Below, piece after piece: positions 1 through 8,243 of a DNA stretch of 64,000 nucleotides (position 1 is the first letter of the stretch; every line of letters begins with the position of its first letter). The notes under the pieces were generated by a model, which worked only from the letters and a program-made list of their open reading frames with translations, ran no database searches and was not told the DNA's origin. This stretch comes from Nocardia harenae NBRC 108248. GTDB taxonomy: Bacteria; Actinomycetota; Actinomycetes; Mycobacteriales; Mycobacteriaceae. The stretch lies in NCBI RefSeq assembly GCF_001612885.1, contig NZ_BDBH01000007.1:682001-746000 (forward strand), read 5' to 3'. The translations under genes and the position numbers were made by a program.

Positions 1-1
1 C

Positions 2-718
2 CCGTACATGTACCTGCTGCAGATCCCGGACGCCGCGGGCGGGACCGCCTTCTCGATCGTCGGCTCCAGCCCGGAATCGCTGGTCACCGTGGTGGACGGG
101 GTCGCGACGACGCACCCCATCGCGGGCACCAGGTGGCGCGGGGCCACCGAGGAGGACGACCTGCTGCTGGAGAAGGGGCTGCTGGCGGACGAGAAGGAGA
201 ATGCCGAGCACCTCATGCTCGTCGACCTGGGCCGCAACGATCTGGGGCGGGTGTGCCTGCCTGGCACCGTCCGGGTCACCGAGTACCGGCACATCGAGCG
301 GTACAGCCACGTCATGCACCTGGTCTCCACGGTCTCCGGGCACCTCGCGCCCGGCAGGATCGCGCTGGACGCGGTGCGCGCCTGCTTCCCGGCGGGCACG
401 CTCTCCGGGGCGCCCAAGGTGCGGGCCATGCAGCTCATCGAGGAGCTGGAGCCCACGCGGCGCGGGCTGTACGGGGGCGTCGTCGGGTACCTGGATTTCG
501 CCGGGGACGCCGATACCGCCATCGCCATCAGGACCGCGCTGGTGAAGGACGGGATCGCCTACGTGCAGGCGGGGGCGGGGGTGGTCGCCGACTCGGTGCC
601 GCAGTACGAGGACGACGAGGCGCGGAACAAGGCGATGGCGGTGCTGCGGGCGGTGGCCGCCGCGCGGACGGTCCGGCCGTTCGGGGCCGAGGCGCTGGTC
701 AGCGACGGCGCGCTGTGA
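2..718 (+). CDS. trpE: Anthranilate synthase component I, 3' part (5' end outside window)
   Basis: This is the C-terminal 238 residues of the chorismate-binding subunit of anthranilate synthase, which turns chorismate and ammonia/glutamine into anthranilate, the first committed step of tryptophan synthesis. Visible family signatures are IAGTRWRG, LMLVDLGRNDLGRV, the substrate/Mg-binding stretch AGTLSGAPKVRAMQLIEELE, and GGVVGYLDF near the end. These, with trpC, trpB and trpA downstream, favour TrpE over the related PabB or salicylate synthase. The reading frame is open from the first base of the window, so the start lies upstream. The TGA stop overlaps the GTG start of the next gene, which points to translational coupling. 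High confidence. Confidence 0.97.
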   Translation, partial: PYMYLLQIPDAAGGTAFSIVGSSPESLVTVVDGVATTHPIAGTRWRGATEEDDLLLEKGLLADEKENAEHLMLVDLGRNDLGRVCLPGTVRVTEYRHIERYSHVMHLVSTVSGHLAPGRIALDAVRACFPAGTLSGAPKVRAMQLIEELEPTRRGLYGGVVGYLDFAGDADTAIAIRTALVKDGIAYVQAGAGVVADSVPQYEDDEARNKAMAVLRAVAAARTVRPFGAEALVSDGAL

Positions 719-1491
719 GCGGGGAATCGGAAGAACCGGGCCGGTCGGACTCCGCGGCGGACGCGGTGGCGAGCGATGTCGGCGGGCGGGCGGTCGGCGT
801 GCGGGGCAGGCGGCGGTTTCCGGTGGGGCCGGTGCTGCTGCTCGCCGTCGCGGCGGGGCTCATGTGGGTGGCCTCGCGGATGACCTGGGTGACCGTGACC
901 TCGTCGGACGGGCTCACCGAGCCGCGCACCGACGAGCTGGCAGGCGGCACCTGGTTCGGGGCGCTCACCCCGCTGGCGCTGGTGCTGCTCGCCGCCATCG
1001 CGGCGGTCTTCGCCGCCCGCGGGTGGCTGCGGCGGTTGCTCGGGGTGCTGGTCACGCTGGTGGCCGCGGTGACGGCGGTGCCGCCGTTCGCGCTGCTCAC
1101 CGACTCCGGTGACCCGGGGCAGCGCGGGGCCACGCTGGCCGAGCTGCCCGGCCGGGCCGAGGTGACCGGCGTGCAGACCGCGGTGTTCCCGGCGGTGCTC
1201 GCGCTCGCCGCCGCGCTCGCCGCCTTCGCCGCGGGCGTGCTGCTGGCCCGGATGCCGCGCGAGTCCGCCGAGCTCTCCGGGCGGTACGACGTCCCCGCCG
1301 TGCGCCGCGCGGCGGCCGGGGCGGAGCTGGACAAGGCCAGGTCGGGCGAGGATGCCGAGCTCACCGAGCGCGTCCTCTGGGACGCCATCGACGCCGGTGC
1401 CGACCCCACCGCCGACCCGGCCCCCCGCGATCCGGCCGCGCCGCCGACCGGCGCGGACGGTGACCGGCCTCGCGGCGGGGGAGCGGAGTGA
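715..1491 (+). CDS. Trp-operon-associated membrane protein (TIGR02234 type)
   Basis: A 258-residue integral membrane protein between trpE and trpC. I see four hydrophobic segments, at about residues 37-55, 80-103, 106-125 and 150-175, then a hydrophilic Ala/Asp/Pro-rich C-terminal tail. Actinobacterial trp operons regularly carry a gene of this size, position and topology (conserved hypothetical Trp biosynthesis-associated membrane protein, Rv1610 position in M. tuberculosis). Its function is unknown; tryptophan transport or anchoring of the pathway has not been shown. The GTG start at 715 overlaps the trpE stop (GTGA), supporting this start over any upstream codon in the same frame. Confident as a gene, not as to function. 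Confidence 0.88.
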   Translation: MSGESEEPGRSDSAADAVASDVGGRAVGVRGRRRFPVGPVLLLAVAAGLMWVASRMTWVTVTSSDGLTEPRTDELAGGTWFGALTPLALVLLAAIAAVFAARGWLRRLLGVLVTLVAAVTAVPPFALLTDSGDPGQRGATLAELPGRAEVTGVQTAVFPAVLALAAALAAFAAGVLLARMPRESAELSGRYDVPAVRRAAAGAELDKARSGEDAELTERVLWDAIDAGADPTADPAPRDPAAPPTGADGDRPRGGGAE

Positions 1492-1613
1492 CGGGGCGCA
1501 CGTCCCGGAGCGCCGCCGCCGCCCGCACCGCGCGAACGCGGCTCCGGCCCGGTGGGAGCGCGGATCGGGGCGGCAACCACGGACCCGATTCGGGCCGCCG
1601 GTACCCGGGCATT

Positions 1614-1619
1614 TATTCT
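1614..1619 (+). promoter_or_regulatory. Candidate -10 box of an internal trpC promoter
   Basis: TATTCT lies 78 bases before the trpC ATG, in the only sizeable gap (205 bases) of an otherwise overlapping trp cluster. A GAGAC...GTCTC pairing (1631-1635 with 1670-1674) could form a hairpin in the leader. No convincing -35 box is visible. I saw no short frame rich in TGG codons, so there is no sign of a tryptophan leader peptide here. Confidence 0.35.
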
Positions 1620-1696
1620 TGGTCGGCATCGGTGAGACAGCGCCTGAAGGGATTCTCCGGCAGCAAGTCCGTCTCCCCAGAAAGGATTCGAGCCAG

Positions 1697-2515
1697 ATGA
1701 CGGTACTCGACTCGATTCTCGACGGGGTCCGCGCGGACGTGGCCGCTCGCGAAGCCGTGACGGATTTCGCCGCGATCAAGGCCGCGGGCGCCGCCGCGCG
1801 CCCCGCCCTCGACGCCAGGGCCGCGCTGCTCGAGGACGGTATCGGAGTCATCGCCGAAGTCAAGCGCGCGAGCCCGTCCAAGGGCTCGCTGGCGACCATC
1901 ACCGATCCCGCCGCGCTGGCCAAGGCCTACGAGGACGGCGGCGCGCGGGTGATCAGCGTGCTCACCGAGGAGCGCCGCTTCCACGGCTCGCTGGACGACC
2001 TGGACGCCGTCCGCGCCGCCGTCTCCATCCCGGTGCTGCGCAAGGATTTCGTCGTCGGGCCGTACCAGATCCACGAGGCGCGGGCGCACGGCGCCGACGT
2101 CATCCTGCTGATCGTGGCCGCGCTGCAGCAGGACGTGCTCGCCTCGCTCATCGACCGCACCGAATCGCTCGGCATGACCGCCCTCGTCGAGGTGCACACC
2201 GAGGAGGAGGCGGACCGCGCGCTGGAGGCGGGCGCCTCGGTGATCGGCGTGAACGCCCGCAACCTCAAGACGCTCGAGGTGGACCGCGACGTCTTCTCCC
2301 GGATCGCCCCCGGGCTGCCGACCGAGGTCATCCGGATCGCCGAGTCCGGCGTCCGCGGCACCGCCGACCTGCTCGCCTACGCGGGTGCGGGCGCGGATGC
2401 CGTCCTGGTCGGCGAGGGGCTGGTGACCAGCGGCGACCCGCGCGCCGCCGTGCTCAAGCTGGTCACCGCAGGCACCCACCCGTCCTGCCCGAAGCCGGCC
2501 CGGCGGGGCCGGTGA
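1697..2515 (+). CDS. trpC: Indole-3-glycerol phosphate synthase
   Basis: A 272-residue (beta/alpha)8 enzyme that closes CdRP (1-(2-carboxyphenylamino)-1-deoxyribulose 5-phosphate) to indole-3-glycerol phosphate. Diagnostic segments are EVKRASPSKG (catalytic lysine and phosphate loop) near residue 53, PVLRKDFVVGPYQI with the second catalytic lysine, LVEVHTEEE, IGVNARNLKT and the phosphate-binding AESGVRG near the C-terminus. Length is typical of the stand-alone enzyme, with no TrpF fusion. The ATG at 1697 has a weak GAAAGGA ribosome site 11 bases upstream and is the start expected for the family. The TGA stop overlaps the ATG of trpB. Confidence 0.97.
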   Translation: MTVLDSILDGVRADVAAREAVTDFAAIKAAGAAARPALDARAALLEDGIGVIAEVKRASPSKGSLATITDPAALAKAYEDGGARVISVLTEERRFHGSLDDLDAVRAAVSIPVLRKDFVVGPYQIHEARAHGADVILLIVAALQQDVLASLIDRTESLGMTALVEVHTEEEADRALEAGASVIGVNARNLKTLEVDRDVFSRIAPGLPTEVIRIAESGVRGTADLLAYAGAGADAVLVGEGLVTSGDPRAAVLKLVTAGTHPSCPKPARRGR

Positions 2516-3765
2516 TGGCCGGGCTGCCGCGGGCAAGCGCGGGCGTCGCCGAGCACAGCGGGCACGAGCCGGACACCGGCGGCCACTTCGGCGTCTACGG
2601 CGGCAGGCATGTCCCCGAGGCGCTGATGGCGGTGATCGAAGAGGTCACCGCCGAGTACGAGAAGTGCCGCGCCGATCGCACCTTCCTGGACGAGCTGGAC
2701 CGGCTGCAGCGCGATTACACCGGCCGCCCGTCGCCGGTCTTCGAGTGCACCCGGCTGGCCGAGCACGCGGGCGGCGCCCGCATCCTGCTCAAGCGCGAGG
2801 ATCTGAACCACACCGGCTCGCACAAGATCAACAACGTGCTCGGGCAGGCGCTGCTGGCCAAGCGCATGGGCAAGAAGCGGGTGATCGCCGAGACCGGCGC
2901 CGGCCAGCACGGGGTCGCCACGGCGACCGCCTGCGCGCTGCTCGGGCTGGAGTGCGTGATCTACATGGGCGCGGTCGACACCGCGCGGCAGGCGCTGAAC
3001 GTCGCCAGGATGCGGCTGCTCGGCGCGGGCGTCGTCTCCGTGGAGACCGGCTCGCGCACGCTCAAGGACGCCATCAACGAGGCGCTGCGCGACTGGGTAT
3101 CCCACGCCGACGACACCTACTACTGCTTCGGCACCGCCGCGGGCCCGCACCCGTTCCCGCTGCTGGTCCGGGATTTCCAGCGGATCGTCGGGCTGGAGGC
3201 GCGGGAGCAGGTGCAGGCGCACACCGGCAGGCTGCCGGACGCCGTCGTCGCCTGCGTCGGCGGCGGCTCCAATGCCATCGGCATCTTCCATCCCTTCATC
3301 GACGACGCCGGGGTCCGGCTGATCGGCTACGAGGCGGCGGGCGACGGCGTCGAGACCGGGCGGCACGCGGCCACCTTCACCGGCGGCACCCCCGGCGCCT
3401 TCCAGGGCGCCTACTCGTACCTGCTGCAGGACGAGGACGGCCAGACCATCGAGTCGCACTCCATCTCCGCCGGGCTCGACTACCCCGGCGTCGGCCCCGA
3501 GCACGCCTACCTCAAGGACATCGGCCGCGCCGAGTACCAGCCGGTCACCGACGCCGAGGCGATGGCGGCGCTGCTGCTGCTCAGCCGCACCGAGGGGATC
3601 ATCCCGGCGATCGAGTCGGCGCACGCCGTCGCGGGCGCGCTGCGGCTCGGCAAGGAGCTCGGGCCGGGCGCGATCATCCTGGTGAACCTCTCCGGCCGCG
3701 GAGACAAGGACATGGACACCGCCGCCCGCTGGTTCGGGCTCTTCGACGAGGGGCAGGAAGCGTGA
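2515..3765 (+). CDS. trpB: Tryptophan synthase beta chain
   Basis: PLP-dependent subunit that condenses indole with serine to give tryptophan, acting as an alpha2-beta2 complex with TrpA. The 416-residue protein has the PLP-lysine motif HTGSHKINNVLGQ, the ETGAGQHGVATA substrate loop, the phosphate-cradle sequence VGGGSNAIG and the C-terminal NLSGRGDKDM. The ATG at 2515 overlaps the trpC stop (a GTG directly before it, at 2512, is an alternative). The N-terminal 20 residues are variable, and conservation begins at GGHFGVYGGRHVPE. TrpB1-type sequence; no anomaly seen. Confidence 0.97.
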   Translation: MAGLPRASAGVAEHSGHEPDTGGHFGVYGGRHVPEALMAVIEEVTAEYEKCRADRTFLDELDRLQRDYTGRPSPVFECTRLAEHAGGARILLKREDLNHTGSHKINNVLGQALLAKRMGKKRVIAETGAGQHGVATATACALLGLECVIYMGAVDTARQALNVARMRLLGAGVVSVETGSRTLKDAINEALRDWVSHADDTYYCFGTAAGPHPFPLLVRDFQRIVGLEAREQVQAHTGRLPDAVVACVGGGSNAIGIFHPFIDDAGVRLIGYEAAGDGVETGRHAATFTGGTPGAFQGAYSYLLQDEDGQTIESHSISAGLDYPGVGPEHAYLKDIGRAEYQPVTDAEAMAALLLLSRTEGIIPAIESAHAVAGALRLGKELGPGAIILVNLSGRGDKDMDTAARWFGLFDEGQEA

Positions 3766-4556
3766 GTTCGCGTCTCGCCGGTACGTTCGCGGCCGCCCGC
3801 GCCGAGGGCAGGGCCGCGCTCATCGGCTACCTGCCCGCCGGGTACCCGGATGTGGACGGCTCCATCGCCGCCTGCCGGGCGCTGGTCGAGGCGGGGTGCG
3901 ACATCGTCGAGGTGGGGGTCGCGTACTCCGATCCGGTGATGGACGGGCCGACCATCCAGGTCGCCGCCGAGCAGGCGCTGCGCAACGGGGTCCGGGTGCG
4001 CGACGTGTTCCGGGTGGTCGAGGCGATCACCGCCGCGGGCGGGCAGGCCGTGGTGATGAGCTACTGGAATCCGGTGCTGCGCTACGGGATCGACGCCTTC
4101 TCCCGTGATCTCGCCGCCGCCGGTGGGGCCGGGATCATCACCCCGAACCTCATTCCGGACGAGGCGGGGGAGTGGTTCGCGGCCTCCGACGCGCACGGGC
4201 TGGATCGGATCTTCCTGGTCGCGCCGTCCTCCACCGAGGAGCGGCTGGTCATGACGCTCGAAGCGTCCCGCGGGTTCGTGTACGCCGCGTCCACGATGGG
4301 CGTGACCGGGGCGCGGGATGCCGTTTCCTCGGCGGCGCCGGAGTTGTGCGCGCGGATCCGGGCGCACAGTGATATCCCGATCGGGGTCGGGCTCGGGGTT
4401 CGTTCCGGGGCGCAGGCCGCGGAGATCGCGGCGTACGCCGACGGGGTGATCGTCGGGTCCGCGCTGGTCACCGCAGCGGGGGAGAGCCTGGATGCGGTGC
4501 GGGCCTTGACCGCCGAGCTCGCCGAGGGTGTTCGCTCCGCGACGGTCACCTCCTGA
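3762..4556 (+). CDS. trpA: Tryptophan synthase alpha chain
   Basis: A 264-residue TIM-barrel subunit that cleaves indole-3-glycerol phosphate to indole and glyceraldehyde 3-phosphate, passing indole to TrpB. Catalytic residues can be placed: E50 in VEVGV and D61 in SDPVMDGPTIQ, matching Glu49 and Asp60 of the enteric enzyme. The phosphate-binding GVGLGVRSGAQAAEIA follows near the C-terminus. The GTG start at 3762 overlaps the trpB stop (GTGA), the same arrangement as trpE and its neighbour. It is the last gene of the trp set; lgt follows after 68 bases with its own apparent promoter. Confidence 0.97.
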   Translation: MSSRLAGTFAAARAEGRAALIGYLPAGYPDVDGSIAACRALVEAGCDIVEVGVAYSDPVMDGPTIQVAAEQALRNGVRVRDVFRVVEAITAAGGQAVVMSYWNPVLRYGIDAFSRDLAAAGGAGIITPNLIPDEAGEWFAASDAHGLDRIFLVAPSSTEERLVMTLEASRGFVYAASTMGVTGARDAVSSAAPELCARIRAHSDIPIGVGLGVRSGAQAAEIAAYADGVIVGSALVTAAGESLDAVRALTAELAEGVRSATVTS

Positions 4557-4611
4557 AGTAGGAATTCGCACCCCGTCACCCCTGCCCGGGCGGGTTGCCG
4601 AGCGGCTCGGA

Positions 4612-4617
4612 TACGGT
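4612..4617 (+). promoter_or_regulatory. Leaderless -10 box for lgt
   Basis: TACGGT ends 7 bases before the GTG at 4625, so transcription would start at or next to the start codon. No Shine-Dalgarno sequence is present between them. The same layout recurs at several genes in this window. Confidence 0.55.
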
Positions 4618-4624
4618 GGCGGTC

Positions 4625-6013
4625 GTGACCTCACGAGTCCTGGCAGACAGTCTTTCCGGCGCGGCCGACGTGCTGGCCTACATTCCGAGTCCCGCGCAGG
4701 GTGTCTGGCAGCTGGGGCCGTTCCCGTTGCGCGCCTACGCCCTCTGCATCATCGCGGGGATCGTCGTCGCCATCTGGTGGGGTGAGCGGCGCTGGCGGGA
4801 GCGCGGGGGGCAGCCGGGAGCGGTGCTCGACATCGCCATGTTCGCGGTGCCCTTCGGGCTGATCGGCGGCAGGCTCTACCACGTCGCCACCGACTGGCAG
4901 AAGTACTTCGGGCCGGACGGGAACGCGGTCGACGCGCTCAAGATCTACCAGGGCGGGCTCGGGATCTGGGGGGCGGTCGCGCTCGGCGCGGTCGGCGCCT
5001 GGATCGGCTGCCGGATCTACAAGATCCCGCTGCCCGCCTTCGGTGACGCCGTCGCCCCCGCCATCCTGCTGGCCCAGGCCATCGGGCGGCTCGGAAACTG
5101 GTTCAACCAGGAGCTGTACGGCCGGGAGACCGAGGTGCCGTGGGGGCTGGAGATCTACCGCCGGGTCGGCGACGACGGCAGGCTGGACATGATGGGCGGG
5201 GTCTCCACCGGTGTCGTGGACAAGGTCGTGCACCCGACCTTCCTCTACGAGCTGCTGTGGAATGTGGTTGTGGTGATCGCGCTGGTGTACGTCGATCGGC
5301 GGTACCGGATCGGGCACGGGCGGCTCTTCGCGCTGTACGTGGCGGGGTACAGCTTCGGGCGGTTCTTCGTCGAGCTCATGCGGGACGACGAGGCCACGCT
5401 CATCGCCGGGATCCGGATCAACTCGTTCACCTCGGCGGTGGTGTTCCTGCTCGCCGTCGCGTACTTCGTCTTCGCCACCAAGGGGCGGGAGAGCGCCGAG
5501 CAGTTGCAGCCTGCGGCCGGGCGGCCGTGGCCGTGGCAGTTCGGGGCCCTGCGCACCTACGCGGCGGCGAAAGCCGTTCCGGGCGACCCCGATGGGGGCG
5601 AGGCGTCGGATGCCGAGGAGCCGGGCGGTGCCGAGGATGCGGCGGCCGGTGCCTCGACGGCGACCGACTCCGGCGCGGCGAAGGGCACCACGGATTCCGC
5701 CGAGGCGGAGGCCGCGACGGGGGCCGTCGACGTGACGAAGGCGGCCGCCGCGGATTCTGCGGGCGGAGCCGCGCCCACCCCGAAGACCCCGGTGGGGGAG
5801 AAGCCCGAACCCCCCGCGGCGGCCCCGGCGGCGACGCCGGAGAGCACGACCTCGCCGGGGGCGAAGGCCACCGAAACCACGCCCGATCCCGATCTCGCGA
5901 AATCATCCGGCGAATCCGGCAACGCCGACGCGACGCCGCGCGATAACGGAACCGAGAGCGGCGCGGAGTCCGGCGCGACGAAATCGAGTGGTTCACGCCA
6001 GAATGACTCGTGA
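4625..6013 (+). CDS. lgt: Prolipoprotein diacylglyceryl transferase with long disordered tail
   Basis: Inner-membrane enzyme that moves diacylglycerol from phosphatidylglycerol to the lipobox cysteine of prolipoproteins, the first step of lipoprotein maturation. The core (about residues 20-310) holds several membrane helices and family signatures: GGRLYHVATDW with the conserved His, the Lgt signature GRLGNWFNQELYGRE, HPTFLYELLWN and GRFFVELMRDDEA. The last roughly 150 residues are Ala/Glu/Thr/Pro/Ser-rich and look disordered, an extension also common in mycobacterial Lgt. The GTG at 4625 sits right after a -10-like box; an upstream TTG at 4595 is less likely. Likely clients in this window are the two lipobox-bearing binding proteins at 12212 and 25616. 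Confidence 0.95.
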   Translation: MTSRVLADSLSGAADVLAYIPSPAQGVWQLGPFPLRAYALCIIAGIVVAIWWGERRWRERGGQPGAVLDIAMFAVPFGLIGGRLYHVATDWQKYFGPDGNAVDALKIYQGGLGIWGAVALGAVGAWIGCRIYKIPLPAFGDAVAPAILLAQAIGRLGNWFNQELYGRETEVPWGLEIYRRVGDDGRLDMMGGVSTGVVDKVVHPTFLYELLWNVVVVIALVYVDRRYRIGHGRLFALYVAGYSFGRFFVELMRDDEATLIAGIRINSFTSAVVFLLAVAYFVFATKGRESAEQLQPAAGRPWPWQFGALRTYAAAKAVPGDPDGGEASDAEEPGGAEDAAAGASTATDSGAAKGTTDSAEAEAATGAVDVTKAAAADSAGGAAPTPKTPVGEKPEPPAAAPAATPESTTSPGAKATETTPDPDLAKSSGESGNADATPRDNGTESGAESGATKSSGSRQNDS

Positions 6014-6086
6014 CCGTCGCGGCTCGGTGCCGCTCGGATCAGCACACGGGGCCTGAGCAAGGCGCCCGCACGACGGAGGAGGACGT

Positions 6087-6605
6087 GTGACCGACCCCTA
6101 TCAGAGCAACCCGGGTGGCCCCCAGTACGGCCCGCCGGGCACCGGCCCCGACTTGAACAAGTCCGGCGAGCAGCCGCAGCAGCCGTACGCCCAGTCCGAT
6201 CCGTACGGCCAGCAGCAGTACGGCCAGCCCCAGCCGTACGGCCAGCCGCCGCAGCAGTACGGGCAGCCGCAGTACGGCCAGCCCGACCCGTACGCCAACC
6301 CCGGCGCCTACCCGGCCCCGTACCCGCAGGGCTACAACCCGAACGACCCCGAGGCGCCGTACGGCCGCGACCCCTACGGCGTCCCGCTCTCGGACAAGCA
6401 GAAGCTGGTCGCCGGGCTGCTGCAGATCTTCGTCGGCTACTTCGGCGTCGGCCGCTTCTACCTCGGCTACACCACGATTGGCGTGCTCCAGGTCGTGGTC
6501 AGCGTCGTCACCTGCGGTATCGGCGCGGTCTGGCCGCTGATCGACGGCATCCTCATCCTCATGGGAAAGGTGCCCGACCCCCAGGGCCGCCCGCTGCGGG
6601 ACTGA
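6087..6605 (+). CDS. TM2-domain membrane protein with Gln/Pro/Tyr-rich N-terminus
   Basis: A 172-residue protein whose first roughly 95 residues are low-complexity repeats built on QPYGQ and QYGQP, followed by a TM2 domain: KQKLVAGLLQIFVGYFGVGRFYLGY, then a second helix GVLQVVVSVVTCGIGAVWPLIDGI. The TM2 family is widespread and its biochemical role in bacteria is undefined. The start at GTG 6087 is supported by an excellent GGAGGAGG ribosome site. The gene stands alone between lgt and pyk and is followed by a strong hairpin terminator. The repeat-rich cytoplasmic arm may mediate low-affinity interactions; that is inference. Confidence 0.88.
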   Translation: MTDPYQSNPGGPQYGPPGTGPDLNKSGEQPQQPYAQSDPYGQQQYGQPQPYGQPPQQYGQPQYGQPDPYANPGAYPAPYPQGYNPNDPEAPYGRDPYGVPLSDKQKLVAGLLQIFVGYFGVGRFYLGYTTIGVLQVVVSVVTCGIGAVWPLIDGILILMGKVPDPQGRPLRD

Positions 6606-6618
6606 CTCCTCGCCTCCC

Positions 6619-6651
6619 CGGGACGTCACCGCCTGTCGCGGTGGCGTCCCG
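6619..6651 (+). terminator. Hairpin terminator after the TM2 gene
   Basis: Inverted repeat CGGGACGTCACCGC / GCGGTGGCGTCCCG, 14-bp arms with one G-T pair and a 5-base loop, starting 14 bases after the stop. There is no U-tract, as is usual in actinobacteria. Confidence 0.7.
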
Positions 6652-6755
6652 GTCCGTCTCCGTCCGGCGCCGCGGCGCTCCCGGCACGGTGCCCGGTGAG
6701 CACCCGTTCACAAGAGATTCACTGCGCCGAGGAGGGGCCGGGGCGCGGGCAGGAC

Positions 6756-6761
6756 TAGTCT
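6756..6761 (+). promoter_or_regulatory. Leaderless -10 box for pyk
   Basis: TAGTCT followed by 7 bases and then GTG 6769, with no ribosome site between, predicting a leaderless pyk mRNA. The -35 region is not recognisable. Confidence 0.6.
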
Positions 6762-6768
6762 CGACGCC

Positions 6769-8187
6769 GTGATGCGACGGACGAAGATTGTGTGCACTCT
6801 CGGACCGGCCACTGCCTCCGAGGACCGTATTCGCGAACTCGTCGAGAGCGGCATGGACGTGGCCCGGCTGAACTTCAGCCACGGCGAGCACGCGGACCAC
6901 GCCGAGAACTACAAGAAGGTGCGGCAGGCGTCCGACCACGCCGGTCGCGCCGTCGGCATCCTGGCCGACCTACAGGGCCCGAAGATCCGGCTGGGTCGCT
7001 TCACCGAGGGCCGCACCACCTGGGCCACCGGCGAAGAGGTCCGGATCACCGTCGACGAGGTCGACGGCAGCCACGACCGCGTCTCCACCACGTACAAGGA
7101 GCTGGCCAAGGACGCCAAGGCCGGGGATCGGCTGCTGGTCGACGACGGCAAGGTCGGGCTCACCGTCACCGGGGTCGACGGCAACGACGTGATCTGCCGG
7201 GTCACCGAGGGCGGCCCGGTCTCCAACAACAAGGGCGTCTCGCTGCCCGGCATGAACGTCTCGGTGCCCGCGCTCTCCGAGAAGGACATCGAGGACCTGG
7301 AGTTCGCGCTCGAGCTCGGCGTCGACTTCATCGCGCTCTCCTTCGTGCGCTCGCCCTCCGATGTCGAGCTGGTGCACGACGTCATGGACCGGGTCGGGCG
7401 CCGGGTGCCGGTGATCGGCAAGCTGGAGAAGCCGGAGGCCATCGACAATCTGGAGGCCGTGGTGCTGGCCTTCGACGCGGTGATGGTGGCCCGCGGCGAC
7501 CTCGGCGTCGAGCTGCCGCTGGAGCAGGTGCCGCTGGTGCAGAAGCGGGCCATCCAGATGGCGCGGGAGAACGCGAAGCCGGTGATCGTGGCGACCCAGA
7601 TGCTGGAGTCCATGATCGAGAACTCGCGCCCGACCAGGGCCGAGGCCTCGGATGTCGCCAATGCGGTGCTGGACGGCGCGGATGCCGTCATGCTCTCCGG
7701 CGAGACCTCGGTCGGCGCCTACCCGATCGACACCGTGCGCACCATGGCGCGGATCGTGCACGCGGTGGAGTCCGAGTCCACCACGGTGCCGCCGCTGACC
7801 CACGTACCGCGCACCAAGCGCGGCGTCATCTCCTACGCCGCGCGCGATATCGGCGAGCGGCTGAACGCCAAGGCGCTGGTCGCCTTCACCCAGTCGGGTG
7901 ACACCGTGCGCCGTCTCGCCCGGCTGCACACCCCGCTGCCGCTGCTCGCCTTCACCCCGCTCCCGGAGGTGCGCAGCCAGCTCTCGCTCACCTGGGGAAC
8001 GGAGACGTTCCTGGTCCCGACGGTGCACAGCACCGACGCCATGATCAAGCAGGTGGACTCCGCGCTGCTCACAATGAACCGCTACCAGCGTGGTGACCTG
8101 GTGGTCATCGTGGCCGGGGCGCCGCCCGGGACCGTCGGTTCCACTAACCTGATCCACGTACACCGGATCGGTGAGGAGGACCATTAG
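6769..8187 (+). CDS. pyk: Pyruvate kinase
   Basis: Glycolytic enzyme converting phosphoenolpyruvate and ADP to pyruvate and ATP. The 472-residue protein opens with RRTKIVCTLGPAT and continues with LNFSHG, DLQGPKIRLG, the active-site signature VIGKLEKPEAIDNLE (catalytic Lys), VARGDLGVELP (Mg ligands) and the C-terminal effector domain ending in GTVGSTNLIHVHRIG. GTG 6769 is chosen because it lies 7 bases after a -10 box and matches the usual N-terminus; ATG 6772 directly follows. The stop codon shares a base with a GTG that opens an 18-codon frame leading into tesB, as in the pykA-tesB order of mycobacteria. Confidence 0.97.
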   Translation: MMRRTKIVCTLGPATASEDRIRELVESGMDVARLNFSHGEHADHAENYKKVRQASDHAGRAVGILADLQGPKIRLGRFTEGRTTWATGEEVRITVDEVDGSHDRVSTTYKELAKDAKAGDRLLVDDGKVGLTVTGVDGNDVICRVTEGGPVSNNKGVSLPGMNVSVPALSEKDIEDLEFALELGVDFIALSFVRSPSDVELVHDVMDRVGRRVPVIGKLEKPEAIDNLEAVVLAFDAVMVARGDLGVELPLEQVPLVQKRAIQMARENAKPVIVATQMLESMIENSRPTRAEASDVANAVLDGADAVMLSGETSVGAYPIDTVRTMARIVHAVESESTTVPPLTHVPRTKRGVISYAARDIGERLNAKALVAFTQSGDTVRRLARLHTPLPLLAFTPLPEVRSQLSLTWGTETFLVPTVHSTDAMIKQVDSALLTMNRYQRGDLVVIVAGAPPGTVGSTNLIHVHRIGEEDH

Positions 8188-8243
8188 TGAGTGACCTATC
8201 CGCTGCCATGTCCGTCCCGGCGACGGGCGGTGCGCAGCCGTGA
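8187..8243 (+). other. 18-codon frame between pyk and tesB (coupled mini-ORF or split tesB N-terminus)
   Basis: GTG 8187 overlaps the pyk TAG and has the best ribosome site of the region just before it (GGTGAGGAGGA, 8170-8180). It encodes an 18-residue peptide beginning VSDLSAAM and ending GGAQP. Its TGA (8241-8243) overlaps the GTG at 8240 that opens the tesB frame. Mycobacterial TesB1 proteins begin MSDF, so this may be the original tesB start separated by a frameshift, or a coupling mini-ORF. Nothing else identifies a product. Confidence 0.45.

Noticed and set aside
1492..1696. Tryptophan leader peptide or attenuator before trpC
   Set aside because: No short frame with clustered TGG codons; only a weak hairpin and a possible -10 box.
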